From Streptomyces sp. Edi2 (GTDB lineage Bacteria > Actinomycetota > Actinomycetes > Streptomycetales > Streptomycetaceae): a stretch of 64,000 bases of DNA. Position 1 is the first letter of the stretch; each line of letters starts with the position of its first letter. Below are positions 36,766 to 45,133 of this stretch, in pieces. The stretch spans positions 2,852,001 to 2,916,000 of the forward strand of contig NZ_JBEJGX010000003.1 in the NCBI RefSeq assembly GCF_040253635.1. Reading direction: 5' to 3'. Under the pieces are notes generated by a model that saw only the letters and a program-made list of their open reading frames with translations, did no database searches and was not told the DNA's origin. The translations under genes were made by a program, and so were the position numbers.

Positions 36766-38724
36766 TCAGGGGCGGTAGGAGCTCACATATCCGGCGCCCG
36801 GCGAGCCCACGCCCGTGACGTCGTCGTAGCCGACGCCCGCGTGCAGCGAGCTGTCCTTGCCCAGGCTGCGCAGCGAGGTCGTGGTGCCCTTGCTGCTGTC
36901 GACACCGTTGACGTAGTCGACGCGGACGACGGCGAGGTCACGGCCGGCGCCCAGCGGGTGGTCGGTGACGTCGTGGTAGGCGGCGGTGCCGTAGCGCTGG
37001 TAGATGGCAGGGTTGGCGAAGCCGATGGCGACGCCGTGCCGGGCCTGCTGCGCCAGCGCCTGGACGCCGGCGATCACCGGAGCGGCCAGCGAGGTGCCGC
37101 CGATGCGGTACTCGTCATAGCCGAGCTTTCCGTCCGGCAGGGTCTGGGTCTGGCCGACGAGGAAGCCGGTGTTGGGGTCGGCGACCGCGGCGATGTCCGG
37201 GACGGTGCGCATCGCGCCGCCGCCGTTCGCCTTCGCGAGCCCGTCCGGCACGACACCGCGCTGGTAGAAGGGCTGCTCCACGGTCTTGCTGGTGCCGCCG
37301 CCGGCGCCGCCGTTGAAGGCACCGGGGAATCCGGTCCAGTCGTTGCCGTCCTGGGAGAGCCCCGCCTTCAGGGTGCCCCAGCCGGTCTCCCACTGGTACG
37401 CGTCGTGCTTGCCGACGGCCAGGGAGGTGCCGCCGACCGCGGTCACCCAGGGGGAGTTCGCCGGGCTGTCGACCTGCTTGGTGCCCGTCTTGGCGACCTC
37501 GTCACCGTCGTCGCCGGAGGAGAAGTAGAAGCCGATGCCCTGCACCGCGCCCTGCTGGAAGAGCTGGTCGTAGGCGGCCGCCGAGTCCGGGGTCTCGTTC
37601 GCCTCCAGGTCGCCCCAGGAGTTGGAGACCATGTCGGCGAGGTGCCCGTCGACGACCTTGCCGAGCGAGTCGATCAGGTCGTCGTCCATGCAGGAGGCGC
37701 CGCCGACGTAGACGATGTCGGCGGCGGGGGCGACCGCGTGGACGGCCTCGACGTCGAGGGTCTCCTCGCCGTACCAGCCGGCCGCGCCGCACTCCTTGAT
37801 GTGGGTGTAGTCCGCGGGCAGCACCTGGGACAGCTGGCCGTGGCGGTAGCGGGGGTCCCCGTTGCGGCCGGCGTAGGTGTCCGCGTCCTTGGCGATGCTC
37901 GGCGAGGCGTAGGCGTCGGTGATCGCGACGGTGACGCCCTTGCCGGTCCACTTCTTCGCACCGTAGGCGGCGCGCAGCTGCTTGCCGGTGTAGCCCTTGA
38001 TCGCGTACGGGGCCTTGCCGCCGTAGGCGGACGGCAGCTTCTTGTTCGTCGTGGAGCCGTAGTACGAGGAGAACGGGCCGGAGTTGCGGAAGACGCCCTC
38101 CGGCGGCGGCAGTTCACTGGAGTGGTGCTTGGCCATCCGCGGCGCGTTGTCCAGGCCGGTGACCGTCAGCACCGCACCGGCCAGTGTGGCGGGCGCGGAG
38201 GCGGTGGTCGACGGGGCGTGGTACAGGTGGCCGCTCTTGCGGTAATTGTGCAGGTCGGTGGCGAAGGCGCGCTCGGCGGCGGCCGCGTCTCCCTTGACCG
38301 TCACATACCGGTTGCTGGTGCCGGTGACCGTCAGGCCGGACTTCTTCAGCCAGTCGGTCACCTTGGCTATCTGGTCGTGCGTGGCACCGTAACGGGCCCG
38401 CACCTGGCCGGGGCTCAGGTACTTCCCGTACGCGGCGGAGTGCGGGTCGGACACGGCCCTGGCGTAGTCCGCGAGCCCCTTGGCGTCGCGGCCCGCCAGG
38501 TAGACGCGGGCGGTGACGGCCGCAGAAGCGGAGGTGTCGCCCTGGTCGGCCTGCCGGGTGGCCCACAGGGGCTTGGTGCCCTGCAGTGCGTGCCGTCCGC
38601 CGTCGTGGCCCGCGGCGTCGGCGGCGGGTGCGCCGAGCGCGAGCGCACCGGCGACCAGCGGCAGCGTCGCTGCCCAGGCCAGACCGGCGCGGGCGCGCAG
38701 TGATCTGGTGCGGCTTGATCTCAT
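36766..38724 (-). CDS. Secreted S53 (sedolisin/kumamolisin) serine carboxyl protease
   Basis: 652 aa. A basic N-terminus and hydrophobic core (10-38) ending APAADA form a signal peptide. The pro-kumamolisin activation domain spans about 45-200. In the catalytic domain, GEETLDVEAVHAVAP carries the Glu-Asp pair, SSGDDGDEV the oxyanion region and GGTSLAAPVIAG the nucleophilic Ser. The calcium site DVTGVGSPGAGY closes the protein. Such proteases are active in acid and self-process after export. The start has GGGGG five bases upstream. Short palindromes in the upstream spacer may regulate it. Confidence 0.94.
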   Translation of the reverse strand: MRSSRTRSLRARAGLAWAATLPLVAGALALGAPAADAAGHDGGRHALQGTKPLWATRQADQGDTSASAAVTARVYLAGRDAKGLADYARAVSDPHSAAYGKYLSPGQVRARYGATHDQIAKVTDWLKKSGLTVTGTSNRYVTVKGDAAAAERAFATDLHNYRKSGHLYHAPSTTASAPATLAGAVLTVTGLDNAPRMAKHHSSELPPPEGVFRNSGPFSSYYGSTTNKKLPSAYGGKAPYAIKGYTGKQLRAAYGAKKWTGKGVTVAITDAYASPSIAKDADTYAGRNGDPRYRHGQLSQVLPADYTHIKECGAAGWYGEETLDVEAVHAVAPAADIVYVGGASCMDDDLIDSLGKVVDGHLADMVSNSWGDLEANETPDSAAAYDQLFQQGAVQGIGFYFSSGDDGDEVAKTGTKQVDSPANSPWVTAVGGTSLAVGKHDAYQWETGWGTLKAGLSQDGNDWTGFPGAFNGGAGGGTSKTVEQPFYQRGVVPDGLAKANGGGAMRTVPDIAAVADPNTGFLVGQTQTLPDGKLGYDEYRIGGTSLAAPVIAGVQALAQQARHGVAIGFANPAIYQRYGTAAYHDVTDHPLGAGRDLAVVRVDYVNGVDSSKGTTTSLRSLGKDSSLHAGVGYDDVTGVGSPGAGYVSSYRP

Positions 38725-39098
38725 GTAACCCCCTGCTGTGGCGATGCGGTGCGCTGCGGGGTGCCGCGCTGCGCCGGTGCGCAGGTGCGCGGCACCGCAC
38801 AAGCGGTGAATGCGTGGGATGTGACGTTCACGCGATGCGCCACTCTTTCGGTGAACCGTTCATGTCAGGGACATGCGATCACCAAGAAGAGACCAAGGAA
38901 TGGCAAGGACTGGCCACGAATGGGCAGGGAGCGAACATTCAACTCGCCATAACGGGCGCCTCGCTGACCGGATATCAGGGGAACCCGGGAGGAACCGCCG
39001 CCGGGGCGCCGGACGGCCAGAACACCCGGCCCGCGGACACATACGGCGAAGCGAGCACACACGAGGGAGCCGTCGCACACAACGGAGCGGGCGCACGC
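38725..39098. other. Spacer between S53 protease and tRNA-Ala, with small palindromes
   Basis: No gene is evident. It contains GTGACGTTCAC (38821-38831) and CATGTCAGGGACATG (38861-38875), both interrupted palindromes, within a stretch of lower GC than average (38810-38960). These could be regulator sites for the protease promoter. Confidence 0.4.
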
Positions 39099-39137
39099 AA
39101 CAGAGCGGGCCGTCCATATCGGACGACCCGCTCCGTT
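39099..39137 (-). terminator. Terminator of the first tRNA-Ala
   Basis: A 17-bp stem with two G-U pairs and a five-base loop starts six bases past the 3' end of the tRNA gene on the minus strand. It contains GAGCGGG paired with CCCGCTC. Confidence 0.75.
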
Positions 39138-39142
39138 CTCTG

Positions 39143-39215
39143 TGGAGCTAAGGAGAATTGAACTCCTGACCTCCTGCATGCCATGCAGGCGCTCTACCAA
39201 CTGAGCTATAGCCCC
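39143..39215 (-). tRNA. tRNA-Ala (anticodon GGC)
   Basis: A 73-nt cloverleaf: acceptor GGGGCTA/TAGCTCC with the G3-U70 pair that is the alanine identity element. The D-loop is AGCTCAGTTGGTAGAGC. The anticodon stem CCTGC/GCAGG encloses ATGGCAT, giving anticodon GGC. The T arm contains GTTCAAT. The 3' CCA is not encoded. It is identical to the copy at 41713-41785. Confidence 0.97.
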
Positions 39216-39391
39216 GTATTCTGTTGCCCGCCCGGCTCCCCGCTGCGGCATCGCCTACATTACACGGACCTCCCCGGCTTCTGCCAAATCGTTCTGCCCG
39301 GGGCCCCCGGCCGTTCTGCCCGGCTCCCTCGGCGCGACGCGCGGTACTGTCGGCACGCCGTGCCCGATTCGTCCTGGGGGAGCCGTACGCC

Positions 39392-40735
39392 GTGACCGCG
39401 CTGGAGCTGGAAGCGCCCACCGACCCCCGCGGCGCCCGCCCCGGCAGGGGCCTCGTCCGCCGGCACCCGACCCGCGCGGCGGCCCTCGCCTGCCTGGTCT
39501 CGTTCACGGCCTTCTGGATCGCGCAGCGCCTCGCCCACGTGACGATGCTCGACCTCATGGTCTACCGCGCCGAGGGTTTCACGGTCCGCAACGGCGGGTC
39601 CCTCTACGACATGGTGGCGACCTCGGCGCACCTGCCCAACACCTACCCGCCCTTCGCGGCGCTGCTGTTCACCCCGCTCACCCTCCTCGGCGTCCCCGCG
39701 ATGCGCACCCTCGCCACGGCCGGCAACCTCGTGCTGCTCCTCGCCGTCGTCCACCTCTCGCTGCGGCTGGCCGGCCGGCCCCGGTGCCTGCCCGGGCCGG
39801 CCGCGACGCTCGCGGTCTCGGCGCTGCTGGTGTGGTGCGAGCCGGTGTGGACGACGCTGCGCTACGGCCAGATCAACCTGCTGCTCGCCGCGCTCGTGCT
39901 GTGGGACCTGACCCGCAAGGACACGTACCGGCTCGCGGGTACCGGCATCGGCCTCGCGGCCGGCCTCAAGCTCACCCCTGCGCTGTTCGCCGTACTCCTC
40001 GCGCTGGCCGGCGCCGTCCGTGCCGGGCAGCTGCTCCGCTCCGGCGCGGGCGCGCGCGCCGCCTGGAACCCTTGGCTGCGGCAGGCCGTCGTCGCCACCG
40101 CCACGTTCCTGGCCACCGCCCTCCTCTCCGCGCTCGCGCTGCCGCGTGACGCGCACCGCTTCTGGACCGAGATCGTCTTCGCCGCCGACCGGGTCGGCGA
40201 GGTGGAGATCACCGCGAACCAGTCGCTGCGCGGCGCCCTCGCACGGCTGCTGCACACCCACGATCCGGGCCTCGCCTGGCTCGTGGCCGCCGGCCTGACC
40301 GCGGCCCTCGGCCTCGCTCTGGCGGCCGGGTCGCTGCTGCGCGGGCAGCGCGCCTGGGCGGCCGTCGCCTGCGCGGCGACCGCGCTCCTGGTCAGCCCGA
40401 TCTCCTGGTCCCACCACTGGGTGTGGTGCGTACCGATGCTGATCCTGCTCGGCTCCGAGGCGCTGCACCGGACCGGGACCGCCGCCCGGCGCCGGTGGGC
40501 GGTGGCCACCGCACTGGGCCTGCTCTTCTCCTCGTTCGCGCTGTGGTGGGTGCCGCACCGCTGGCACCACCACGAGGAACTGCACCAGAACGGCGTCCAG
40601 ATGTTGCTCTCCGACGTCTATCCGCTCGCCGGCCTTGCGCTGCTGGCGCTGACCGGGGCCCGGCTGTGGCGGCTCACCGGACGACCGGGGCGTGGCGGCT
40701 CACCCCGGAGGGTCGGCGCCGGCAGTGGTACGTGA
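39392..40735 (+). CDS. GT87-type polyprenol-phosphate mannosyltransferase (DUF2029)
   Basis: 447-aa integral membrane protein with ten or more hydrophobic helices. The early loop LDLMVYRAEGFTVRNGGSLYD carries the conserved Asp of GT-C/GT87 enzymes, and NTYPPFAALLFTP is the diagnostic segment that follows. ANQSLRGAL and SPISWSHHWVW are further family signatures. Homologues transfer alpha-1,2-mannose from polyprenyl-phosphate mannose to lipoglycans on the outer side of the membrane. GTG start with GGGGGAG about nine bases upstream. It is monocistronic, on the opposite strand to the flanking tRNA genes. Confidence 0.88.
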   Translation: MTALELEAPTDPRGARPGRGLVRRHPTRAAALACLVSFTAFWIAQRLAHVTMLDLMVYRAEGFTVRNGGSLYDMVATSAHLPNTYPPFAALLFTPLTLLGVPAMRTLATAGNLVLLLAVVHLSLRLAGRPRCLPGPAATLAVSALLVWCEPVWTTLRYGQINLLLAALVLWDLTRKDTYRLAGTGIGLAAGLKLTPALFAVLLALAGAVRAGQLLRSGAGARAAWNPWLRQAVVATATFLATALLSALALPRDAHRFWTEIVFAADRVGEVEITANQSLRGALARLLHTHDPGLAWLVAAGLTAALGLALAAGSLLRGQRAWAAVACAATALLVSPISWSHHWVWCVPMLILLGSEALHRTGTAARRRWAVATALGLLFSSFALWWVPHRWHHHEELHQNGVQMLLSDVYPLAGLALLALTGARLWRLTGRPGRGGSPRRVGAGSGT

Positions 40736-40873
40736 ACCGACCGCCCGCGCTACGGAGTTGCGCAGGGGCCTCTCGGCACTAAGCAGGGACCTCTCGGCAC
40801 CAAGGGGACCTTTCGGCTCCCCCGCCGGCGCACACATGCCGCCGTGTCGTCACCGCCGCCCGGCGGCCCCCGC

Positions 40874-41107
40874 TCAGGCCGTCGCGAACGAGTAGAAACG
40901 CTTCAGCGTGCAGTGCTCTTCCAGCAGCCGTCCGTAGATCGGCTCCCCGTCGAGCTCCCGGTAGGTCTCGATGGGGTCGCCCTTTATGACGAGGGCGCGG
41001 GCGCATTCCTCGCACCAGTACTGGTAGTCGGCGTTGACCGGTTCCATGTCGCGGACAATCGGCGTACCGCTGCCGCACCAGTCACATTTCCTGCTGTGGG
41101 CGCCCAT
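40874..41107 (-). CDS. Small zinc-ribbon-like protein (unknown function)
   Basis: 77 aa with two Cys pairs, CDWC near residues 8-11 and CEEC near 32-35, likely one zinc site. An LEEHCTLKRFYSF C-terminus follows. The product is conserved in character, cytosolic and lacks catalytic motifs. It lies three bases downstream of another small zinc-ribbon gene, so the two form an operon. A role as a nucleic-acid- or protein-binding adaptor is a guess. Confidence 0.72.
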   Translation of the reverse strand: MGAHSRKCDWCGSGTPIVRDMEPVNADYQYWCEECARALVIKGDPIETYRELDGEPIYGRLLEEHCTLKRFYSFATA

Positions 41108-41110
41108 CCA

Positions 41111-41359
41111 TCAGCTCCAACTGCGGCCGCAGGCCGTACAAACGAAGGAAATGTCCCCGTCGTCACCCAGCGCCTGCGCCACATGGGAGGAGTCGCAGGA
41201 GGGGCACCGCAGAGCGGAACCGTCCTCGCCGCCGACTGCGGGAAGGGGCTCGTCCACGGGGCAGGTGAAGCGGAGCGCATACTCCGGCAGCCAGTCATCA
41301 CCCTGCGCCGCGGCCACTTCGAGCAGGTCATTGACCTCCTCGAGGATGCTCGTGGGCAT
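41111..41359 (-). CDS. Small zinc-ribbon protein (unknown function)
   Basis: 82 aa. The N-terminal helix MPTSILEEVNDLLEVAAAQGDDW is followed by FTCPVDE and a C-terminal ribbon with CPSCDSSHV and CTACGRSWS, giving four Cys ligands. The ATG has an excellent GGAGGAGAG ribosome-binding site. It is the first gene of a two-gene operon with the 77-aa zinc protein and lies just downstream of a tRNA-Ala gene. I do not recognise a characterised family. Confidence 0.75.
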   Translation of the reverse strand: MPTSILEEVNDLLEVAAAQGDDWLPEYALRFTCPVDEPLPAVGGEDGSALRCPSCDSSHVAQALGDDGDISFVCTACGRSWS

Positions 41360-41674
41360 CGCGATCTCTCCTCCCCTGCCGGCGCCGTCCGATTCTGCCA
41401 CGGACGACGGACCGGGTCAGGTCCGCCTTCTGGCCATAGCGGCGAACTCCCTGCGGCCTGCCAACGGCGCTTTCGCCCGGTGGCGTTGGCGTACAGCCCC
41501 TGTGGCCGCCCTGCGCGGCATCACGGCCTCACGGGCAAGCCGTACTCCGCGGGCCCCGGCCAACGTCATACGGAGCCCTGCCCGCCCTGCCCGCGCGGCC
41601 CGGCTGCCCGGCCTCCCTGCGATCACGCACCACACAGAGATCACACACCACACGAAGATCCCGCAAAACGCAGA

Positions 41675-41702
41675 GATCCCGCCTCCGTCTGGAGGCGGGA
41701 TC
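41675..41702 (-). terminator. Terminator of the second tRNA-Ala
   Basis: A perfect 12-bp inverted repeat GATCCCGCCTCC/GGAGGCGGGATC with a four-base loop. It lies 10 bp past the 3' end of the tRNA gene on the minus strand. Confidence 0.85.
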
Positions 41703-41712
41703 TTCCGGGCTG

Positions 41713-41785
41713 TGGAGCTAAGGAGAATTGAACTCCTGACCTCCTGCATGCCATGCAGGCGCTCTACCAACTGAGCTATAGCCCC
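41713..41785 (-). tRNA. tRNA-Ala (anticodon GGC), second copy
   Basis: Same 73 nt as the copy at 39143-39215, including the G3-U70 pair and anticodon loop ATGGCAT; CCA is not encoded. The identity extends a few bases into the flanks (TGTGGAGC and GCCCCG). It follows the nadD-rsfS-histidine phosphatase run by 112 bp and may be read from that transcript or its own promoter. Confidence 0.97.
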
Positions 41786-41897
41786 GGGTCTTGTTCCGCT
41801 CCCCCGGGTTTCCCCCGGCGGCGCCGCGAACAAGAAGAACTTTAGCCTGCGACCTGCCCAGATGTGAAATCCGGTCGGCCGGGGGCGCCCGGCGGGC

Positions 41898-42551
41898 TCA
41901 GTCGTCGTCGCCGAGCACCGGCTCCGGCAGGGTGCCGGCGTTGTGCTCCAACAGGCGCCAGCCGCGTGCGCCCTCTCCCAGTACGGACCAGCAGCAGTTC
42001 GACAGACCGCCCAGGCCCTCCCAGTGGTGGGCCTCCAGGCCGAGCAGCCGCCCGATGGTGGTGCGGATCGTGCCGCCGTGGCTGACGACGACCAGGGTGC
42101 CGTCGTCGGGCAGCTTCTCGGCGTGGCCGAGCACCACGGGGGCGGCCCGGTCGGCGACCTCGGTCTCCAGTTCGCCGCCACCGCGCCGCACCGGCTCACC
42201 GCGCTTCCAGGCGGTGTACTGCTCGCGGTACTGCGCCAGGATCTCGTCGTGCGTCAGCCCCTGCCAGGAGCCCGCGTAGGTCTCCCGCAGAGCCGCGTCG
42301 TGCGTGACGTCGATGCGGGTGAGCGCGGCCAGCTCGCTCGCGGTCGCCGAGGCCCGCTGCAGGTCGGAGGCGATGATGGCGTCCGGCCCCAGGGCGGCGA
42401 GCAGGCGGGCGGCGCGGCGCGCCTGGCCGAGGCCCTCCTCGGTCAGCTCGATGTCCGTCGACCCCTGGAAGCGGCGCTCCAGGTTCCAGGCCGTCTGGCC
42501 GTGCCGCCAGAGGACGATGCGGCGGCCCCGGCCGCCCTTGGTGCCGTTCAG
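41898..42551 (-). CDS. Histidine phosphatase family protein (PGM-like)
   Basis: About 217 aa. The phosphohistidine motif RHGQTAWN is near residues 13-20, SDLQRASATA near 57, the second conserved Glu in LRETYAGSWQG near 82 and the late VVSHGGTIR His near 153. It is a cofactor-independent phosphatase or mutase of unknown substrate. The domain begins directly after the rsfS stop. The only start-like codon there is CTG, overlapping the rsfS stop (CTGA), because ATG, GTG and TTG are absent until a GTG 36 codons upstream inside rsfS. It is coupled to rsfS. Confidence 0.85.
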   Translation of the reverse strand: MNGTKGGRGRRIVLWRHGQTAWNLERRFQGSTDIELTEEGLGQARRAARLLAALGPDAIIASDLQRASATASELAALTRIDVTHDAALRETYAGSWQGLTHDEILAQYREQYTAWKRGEPVRRGGGELETEVADRAAPVVLGHAEKLPDDGTLVVVSHGGTIRTTIGRLLGLEAHHWEGLGGLSNCCWSVLGEGARGWRLLEHNAGTLPEPVLGDDD

Positions 42552-42982
42552 CGCAGCTCTCCGTCCTGCTCGCCCGCCGTGGCCTCGACGTGCTCGGCGG
42601 CCTTGCCGCGGGTGGCCTTGGCCTCCTCGGGGAGGTCGATCTCGGGGCAGTCCTTCCACAGGCGCTCGAGCGCGTAGAAGACACGCTCCTCGCTGTGCTG
42701 GACGTGCACCACGATGTCGACGTAGTCGAGCAGGACCCAGCGGGCCTCGCGGTCGCCCTCACGGCGGACCGGCTTGGCGCCGAGTTCCTTGTTGAGCCGT
42801 TCCTCGATCTCGTCGACGATCGACTTGACCTGGCGGTCGCTGGGCGCCGAGGCCAGCAGGAAGGCGTCGGTGATCGAGAGGACGTCGCTGACGTCGTACG
42901 CGATGATGTCGTGCGCGAGCTTGTCGGCCGCGGCCTGGGCGGCGGCGTTGATGAGCTCGAGGGAACGGTCCGTGGCGGTCAC
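42548..42982 (-). CDS. rsfS: Ribosomal silencing factor RsfS
   Basis: 144 aa. RsfS/Iojap domain: KLAHDIIAYDVSDVLSITDAF near 20-40, DRQVKSIVDEIEERL near 52-66, REGDREARWVLLDYVDIVVHV near 80-100 and EERVFYALERLWKDC near 105-120. It binds ribosomal protein L14 and blocks subunit joining when nutrients run out. GTG start. It is placed downstream of nadD and the LCP gene and overlaps the histidine phosphatase. The nadD-rsfS pairing is conserved through many bacteria. The C-terminal acidic tail is variable in the family. Confidence 0.95.
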   Translation of the reverse strand: MTATDRSLELINAAAQAAADKLAHDIIAYDVSDVLSITDAFLLASAPSDRQVKSIVDEIEERLNKELGAKPVRREGDREARWVLLDYVDIVVHVQHSEERVFYALERLWKDCPEIDLPEEAKATRGKAAEHVEATAGEQDGELR

Positions 42983-43198
42983 AAGCGGCTTTCCGGGTCG
43001 AGGGCAGCCTCTCCGGCCGGGCAGGGGCGGCTAGCTCACCGCTGAGTCGCGGCGCGCGCCGCAGTCCCCGTGGACGACCGGATCGGCGGTCAAGTACCCC
43101 TCAAGGGTCTCACGGACCATCGACACTCCCGACTGGGTTTTCGAACCAGTGGGTCGGTTCCGGTGTCCGGGCAGGTCAGAGCCGCTTTCGGGGAGGTG

Positions 43199-43228
43199 CG
43201 CCCCCGCCGGTGGAGACCGACGGGGGCG
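43199..43228 (-). terminator. Possible terminator after the LCP gene
   Basis: CGCCCCCG and CGGGGGCG form an eight-base stem with a 14-base loop, 19 bp past the LCP stop. The 264-bp spacer up to rsfS otherwise shows no feature. Confidence 0.45.
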
Positions 43229-43246
43229 GACGCATCGTGCCGGCCG

Positions 43247-45109
43247 TCAGCCCTTGTAGTCCTGTCCCAGCACCACCGTGATGTCGGCGTTCGAGGCGCC
43301 CTTGCCCTGCGTGACCACGCTCGCCGGCAGCCCCAAGGTCTTGGCGACCTCCGCGGCCCTGGCCTTCTGTGCGGCGTCCGCGTAGGTGATCCGGGACCTG
43401 GCGGCCGCGCCCGCGGTGCCCGCGTCGACGAAGCTGTAGCCGCCGTTGAGCAGCGCGACCTGCGCCTTGTTGGTGGCGGCCTTGTTGCCGGTGGCGTTGC
43501 GCACGGCGACCCGGGCGGTCGCGTCGGGGGCGGTCTTCTTGACCGTGCCGCCGAGCACGTCCTTGACCATGCCGGCCGCGGCGGCCTGGCTGAGCGTGCC
43601 GTTCGCCTGCACGGGCAGCAGCGTCGTGCGGTACGCGCCGGTCTTCGCCAGCTCCGCCCGCTGCGCCAGCGAGCTGCCCAGCTGGCCCTCGGTGAGCGGC
43701 GGGTCGAGCACCTGCAGCAGCGACTTCACGGTGGCCGTGGCGCCGTCGGCGTCGCTGGAGACCTTCTTCAAGGTCGCCTGCATGACCTGGCCGAACCGCT
43801 GCAGCTGCCGGGTCTGGGGCTCGCCGGGCGCCTGGTAGGTGGCGTAGGCGACGGCGGCCTGGCCGTTCAGGTCCTGGGCGCTGCCCTGCTTGACGACCGG
43901 GGAGGCGCCCTTCTTGGCGCCGGGCACGGTGGCGTCGGTGTCCAGCGTGATCCCGCCGACCGTCTCGACGAGGTTCTCCAGATACGGCGTGTCAAGCCGC
44001 CAGCTGGCCTTGAGGTCGGCGCCCAGGAGGCTGTTGAGGGAGTCCCGGGTCGGCTCGGTGCCGTCGTCCTTGACGGACTTGCCGAGCGTCGTGCTGCTGC
44101 CGTCGTCCTTCGGGACGACGAGGCTGTTGGGCAGGAGGACGGTGGTGCCCTTGTGGGTGGTCTCGTTGTCCGCCAGCAGCGCCGTGGAGCTGTTCCCGGA
44201 CTTGGTGTCCCGCAGATGGACGACGAGGACGTCGCGCTTCTGACCGGCGGCCGCGGCCGCCTGGCCGGTGCCGGGACCGGCCAGACCGGGCAGCTTGCCC
44301 GCCCACCACAGATAGCCGACGCCGCCGGCGACCAGCAGGGCCAGCACGACGGACAGCGCGACGATGCGGCTGCGGCCGCGCCGCTTGGCCTCCTCGCGCC
44401 GCTCGGTGCGGCTCTCGGTGAACTTCAGCCAGTCGATGACGTCCTCGGAGTCCTCGTCCGGCTCCTCGATGAAGGAGAACTGCTCGGTGCGGTACTCCGG
44501 GTCCTCGCCCGAGGGACCGGGCGCACCGGCCGCGCCCGGCTCCGCGCCGTCGTCCGCCGGGGCGCGGCGCCGCTCCGGCGGCCGCGGCGGCTGGTCCTGG
44601 CGCTGCGGAGCGGGCTCGTCGTAACGGGGCCCGTCGGCGTAGGAGGCCTGCTCGTACGGGGACTGCTGGGCCTGCTGGGGGATCCACTCCTGCTGGTGCG
44701 GCTGCTGCTGAGGAGGCTGTTGCCGAGGCGGCTGCTGGGGCTGGGCGTACGGGTCGTACTGCTGCGGATAGCCGGGCCGGTCCTGCACCTGCGGACGGCC
44801 GTACGCGTCGTAGCCGTACTCCGCCTGTCCCTGGTGCCCCTGATGCTCCTGGTATCCCTGGTGGCCCTGCGGGGTCTGGCTGCCGCCGCCCTGGTAGCCG
44901 CCGTAGGGGTCATAGCCCTCGTAGGCGGAGGGGGCGGTCTGCTGCCCGTAGGCGTCGTAGTGCTGCTCGTACGACGACTGAGCGGCTTCGCGGTACACCG
45001 GCTGCCCGTAGGCGTCGTAGGTGTAGCCCGTATGCCCCTGCTGCTCCTGGCCATAGGGGTCGTGGGCATACGGGTCCTGCGGCCCGTACGGATCCTGTCG
45101 GTCGCTCAC
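43247..45109 (-). CDS. LytR-CpsA-Psr (LCP)-like membrane protein with LytR_C domain
   Basis: 620 aa. The cytoplasmic N-terminus (1-220) is Tyr/Gln/Pro-rich with DPYG and DAYG repeats. One membrane segment (about 248-268) precedes a divergent LCP domain (about 290-470), with TKSGNSSTALLADNETTH and QTRQLQRFGQVMQATL matching the lipid-binding Arg motif. A C-terminal LytR_C domain (about 510-615, ARVAVRNATGN to DITVVLGQDYKG) follows. LCP proteins attach anionic polymers to peptidoglycan; several canonical catalytic residues are hard to find, so activity may be altered. GTG start, 24 bp after nadD. Confidence 0.87.
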   Translation of the reverse strand: MSDRQDPYGPQDPYAHDPYGQEQQGHTGYTYDAYGQPVYREAAQSSYEQHYDAYGQQTAPSAYEGYDPYGGYQGGGSQTPQGHQGYQEHQGHQGQAEYGYDAYGRPQVQDRPGYPQQYDPYAQPQQPPRQQPPQQQPHQQEWIPQQAQQSPYEQASYADGPRYDEPAPQRQDQPPRPPERRRAPADDGAEPGAAGAPGPSGEDPEYRTEQFSFIEEPDEDSEDVIDWLKFTESRTERREEAKRRGRSRIVALSVVLALLVAGGVGYLWWAGKLPGLAGPGTGQAAAAAGQKRDVLVVHLRDTKSGNSSTALLADNETTHKGTTVLLPNSLVVPKDDGSSTTLGKSVKDDGTEPTRDSLNSLLGADLKASWRLDTPYLENLVETVGGITLDTDATVPGAKKGASPVVKQGSAQDLNGQAAVAYATYQAPGEPQTRQLQRFGQVMQATLKKVSSDADGATATVKSLLQVLDPPLTEGQLGSSLAQRAELAKTGAYRTTLLPVQANGTLSQAAAAGMVKDVLGGTVKKTAPDATARVAVRNATGNKAATNKAQVALLNGGYSFVDAGTAGAAARSRITYADAAQKARAAEVAKTLGLPASVVTQGKGASNADITVVLGQDYKG

Positions 45110-45133
45110 CGGTGCCCCTTTCCGTCAGCCCCG

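Noticed and set aside
39099..39215. Integrated element att site at the tRNA-Ala 3' end
   Set aside because: No integrase gene lies nearby, and the only direct repeat of the tRNA is the complete second tRNA gene with its own terminator.
43110..43165. tRNA-like GGTTCGAAAACC segment downstream of the LCP gene
   Set aside because: Only a T-arm-like hairpin is present; there is no acceptor or anticodon arm at the right distance.
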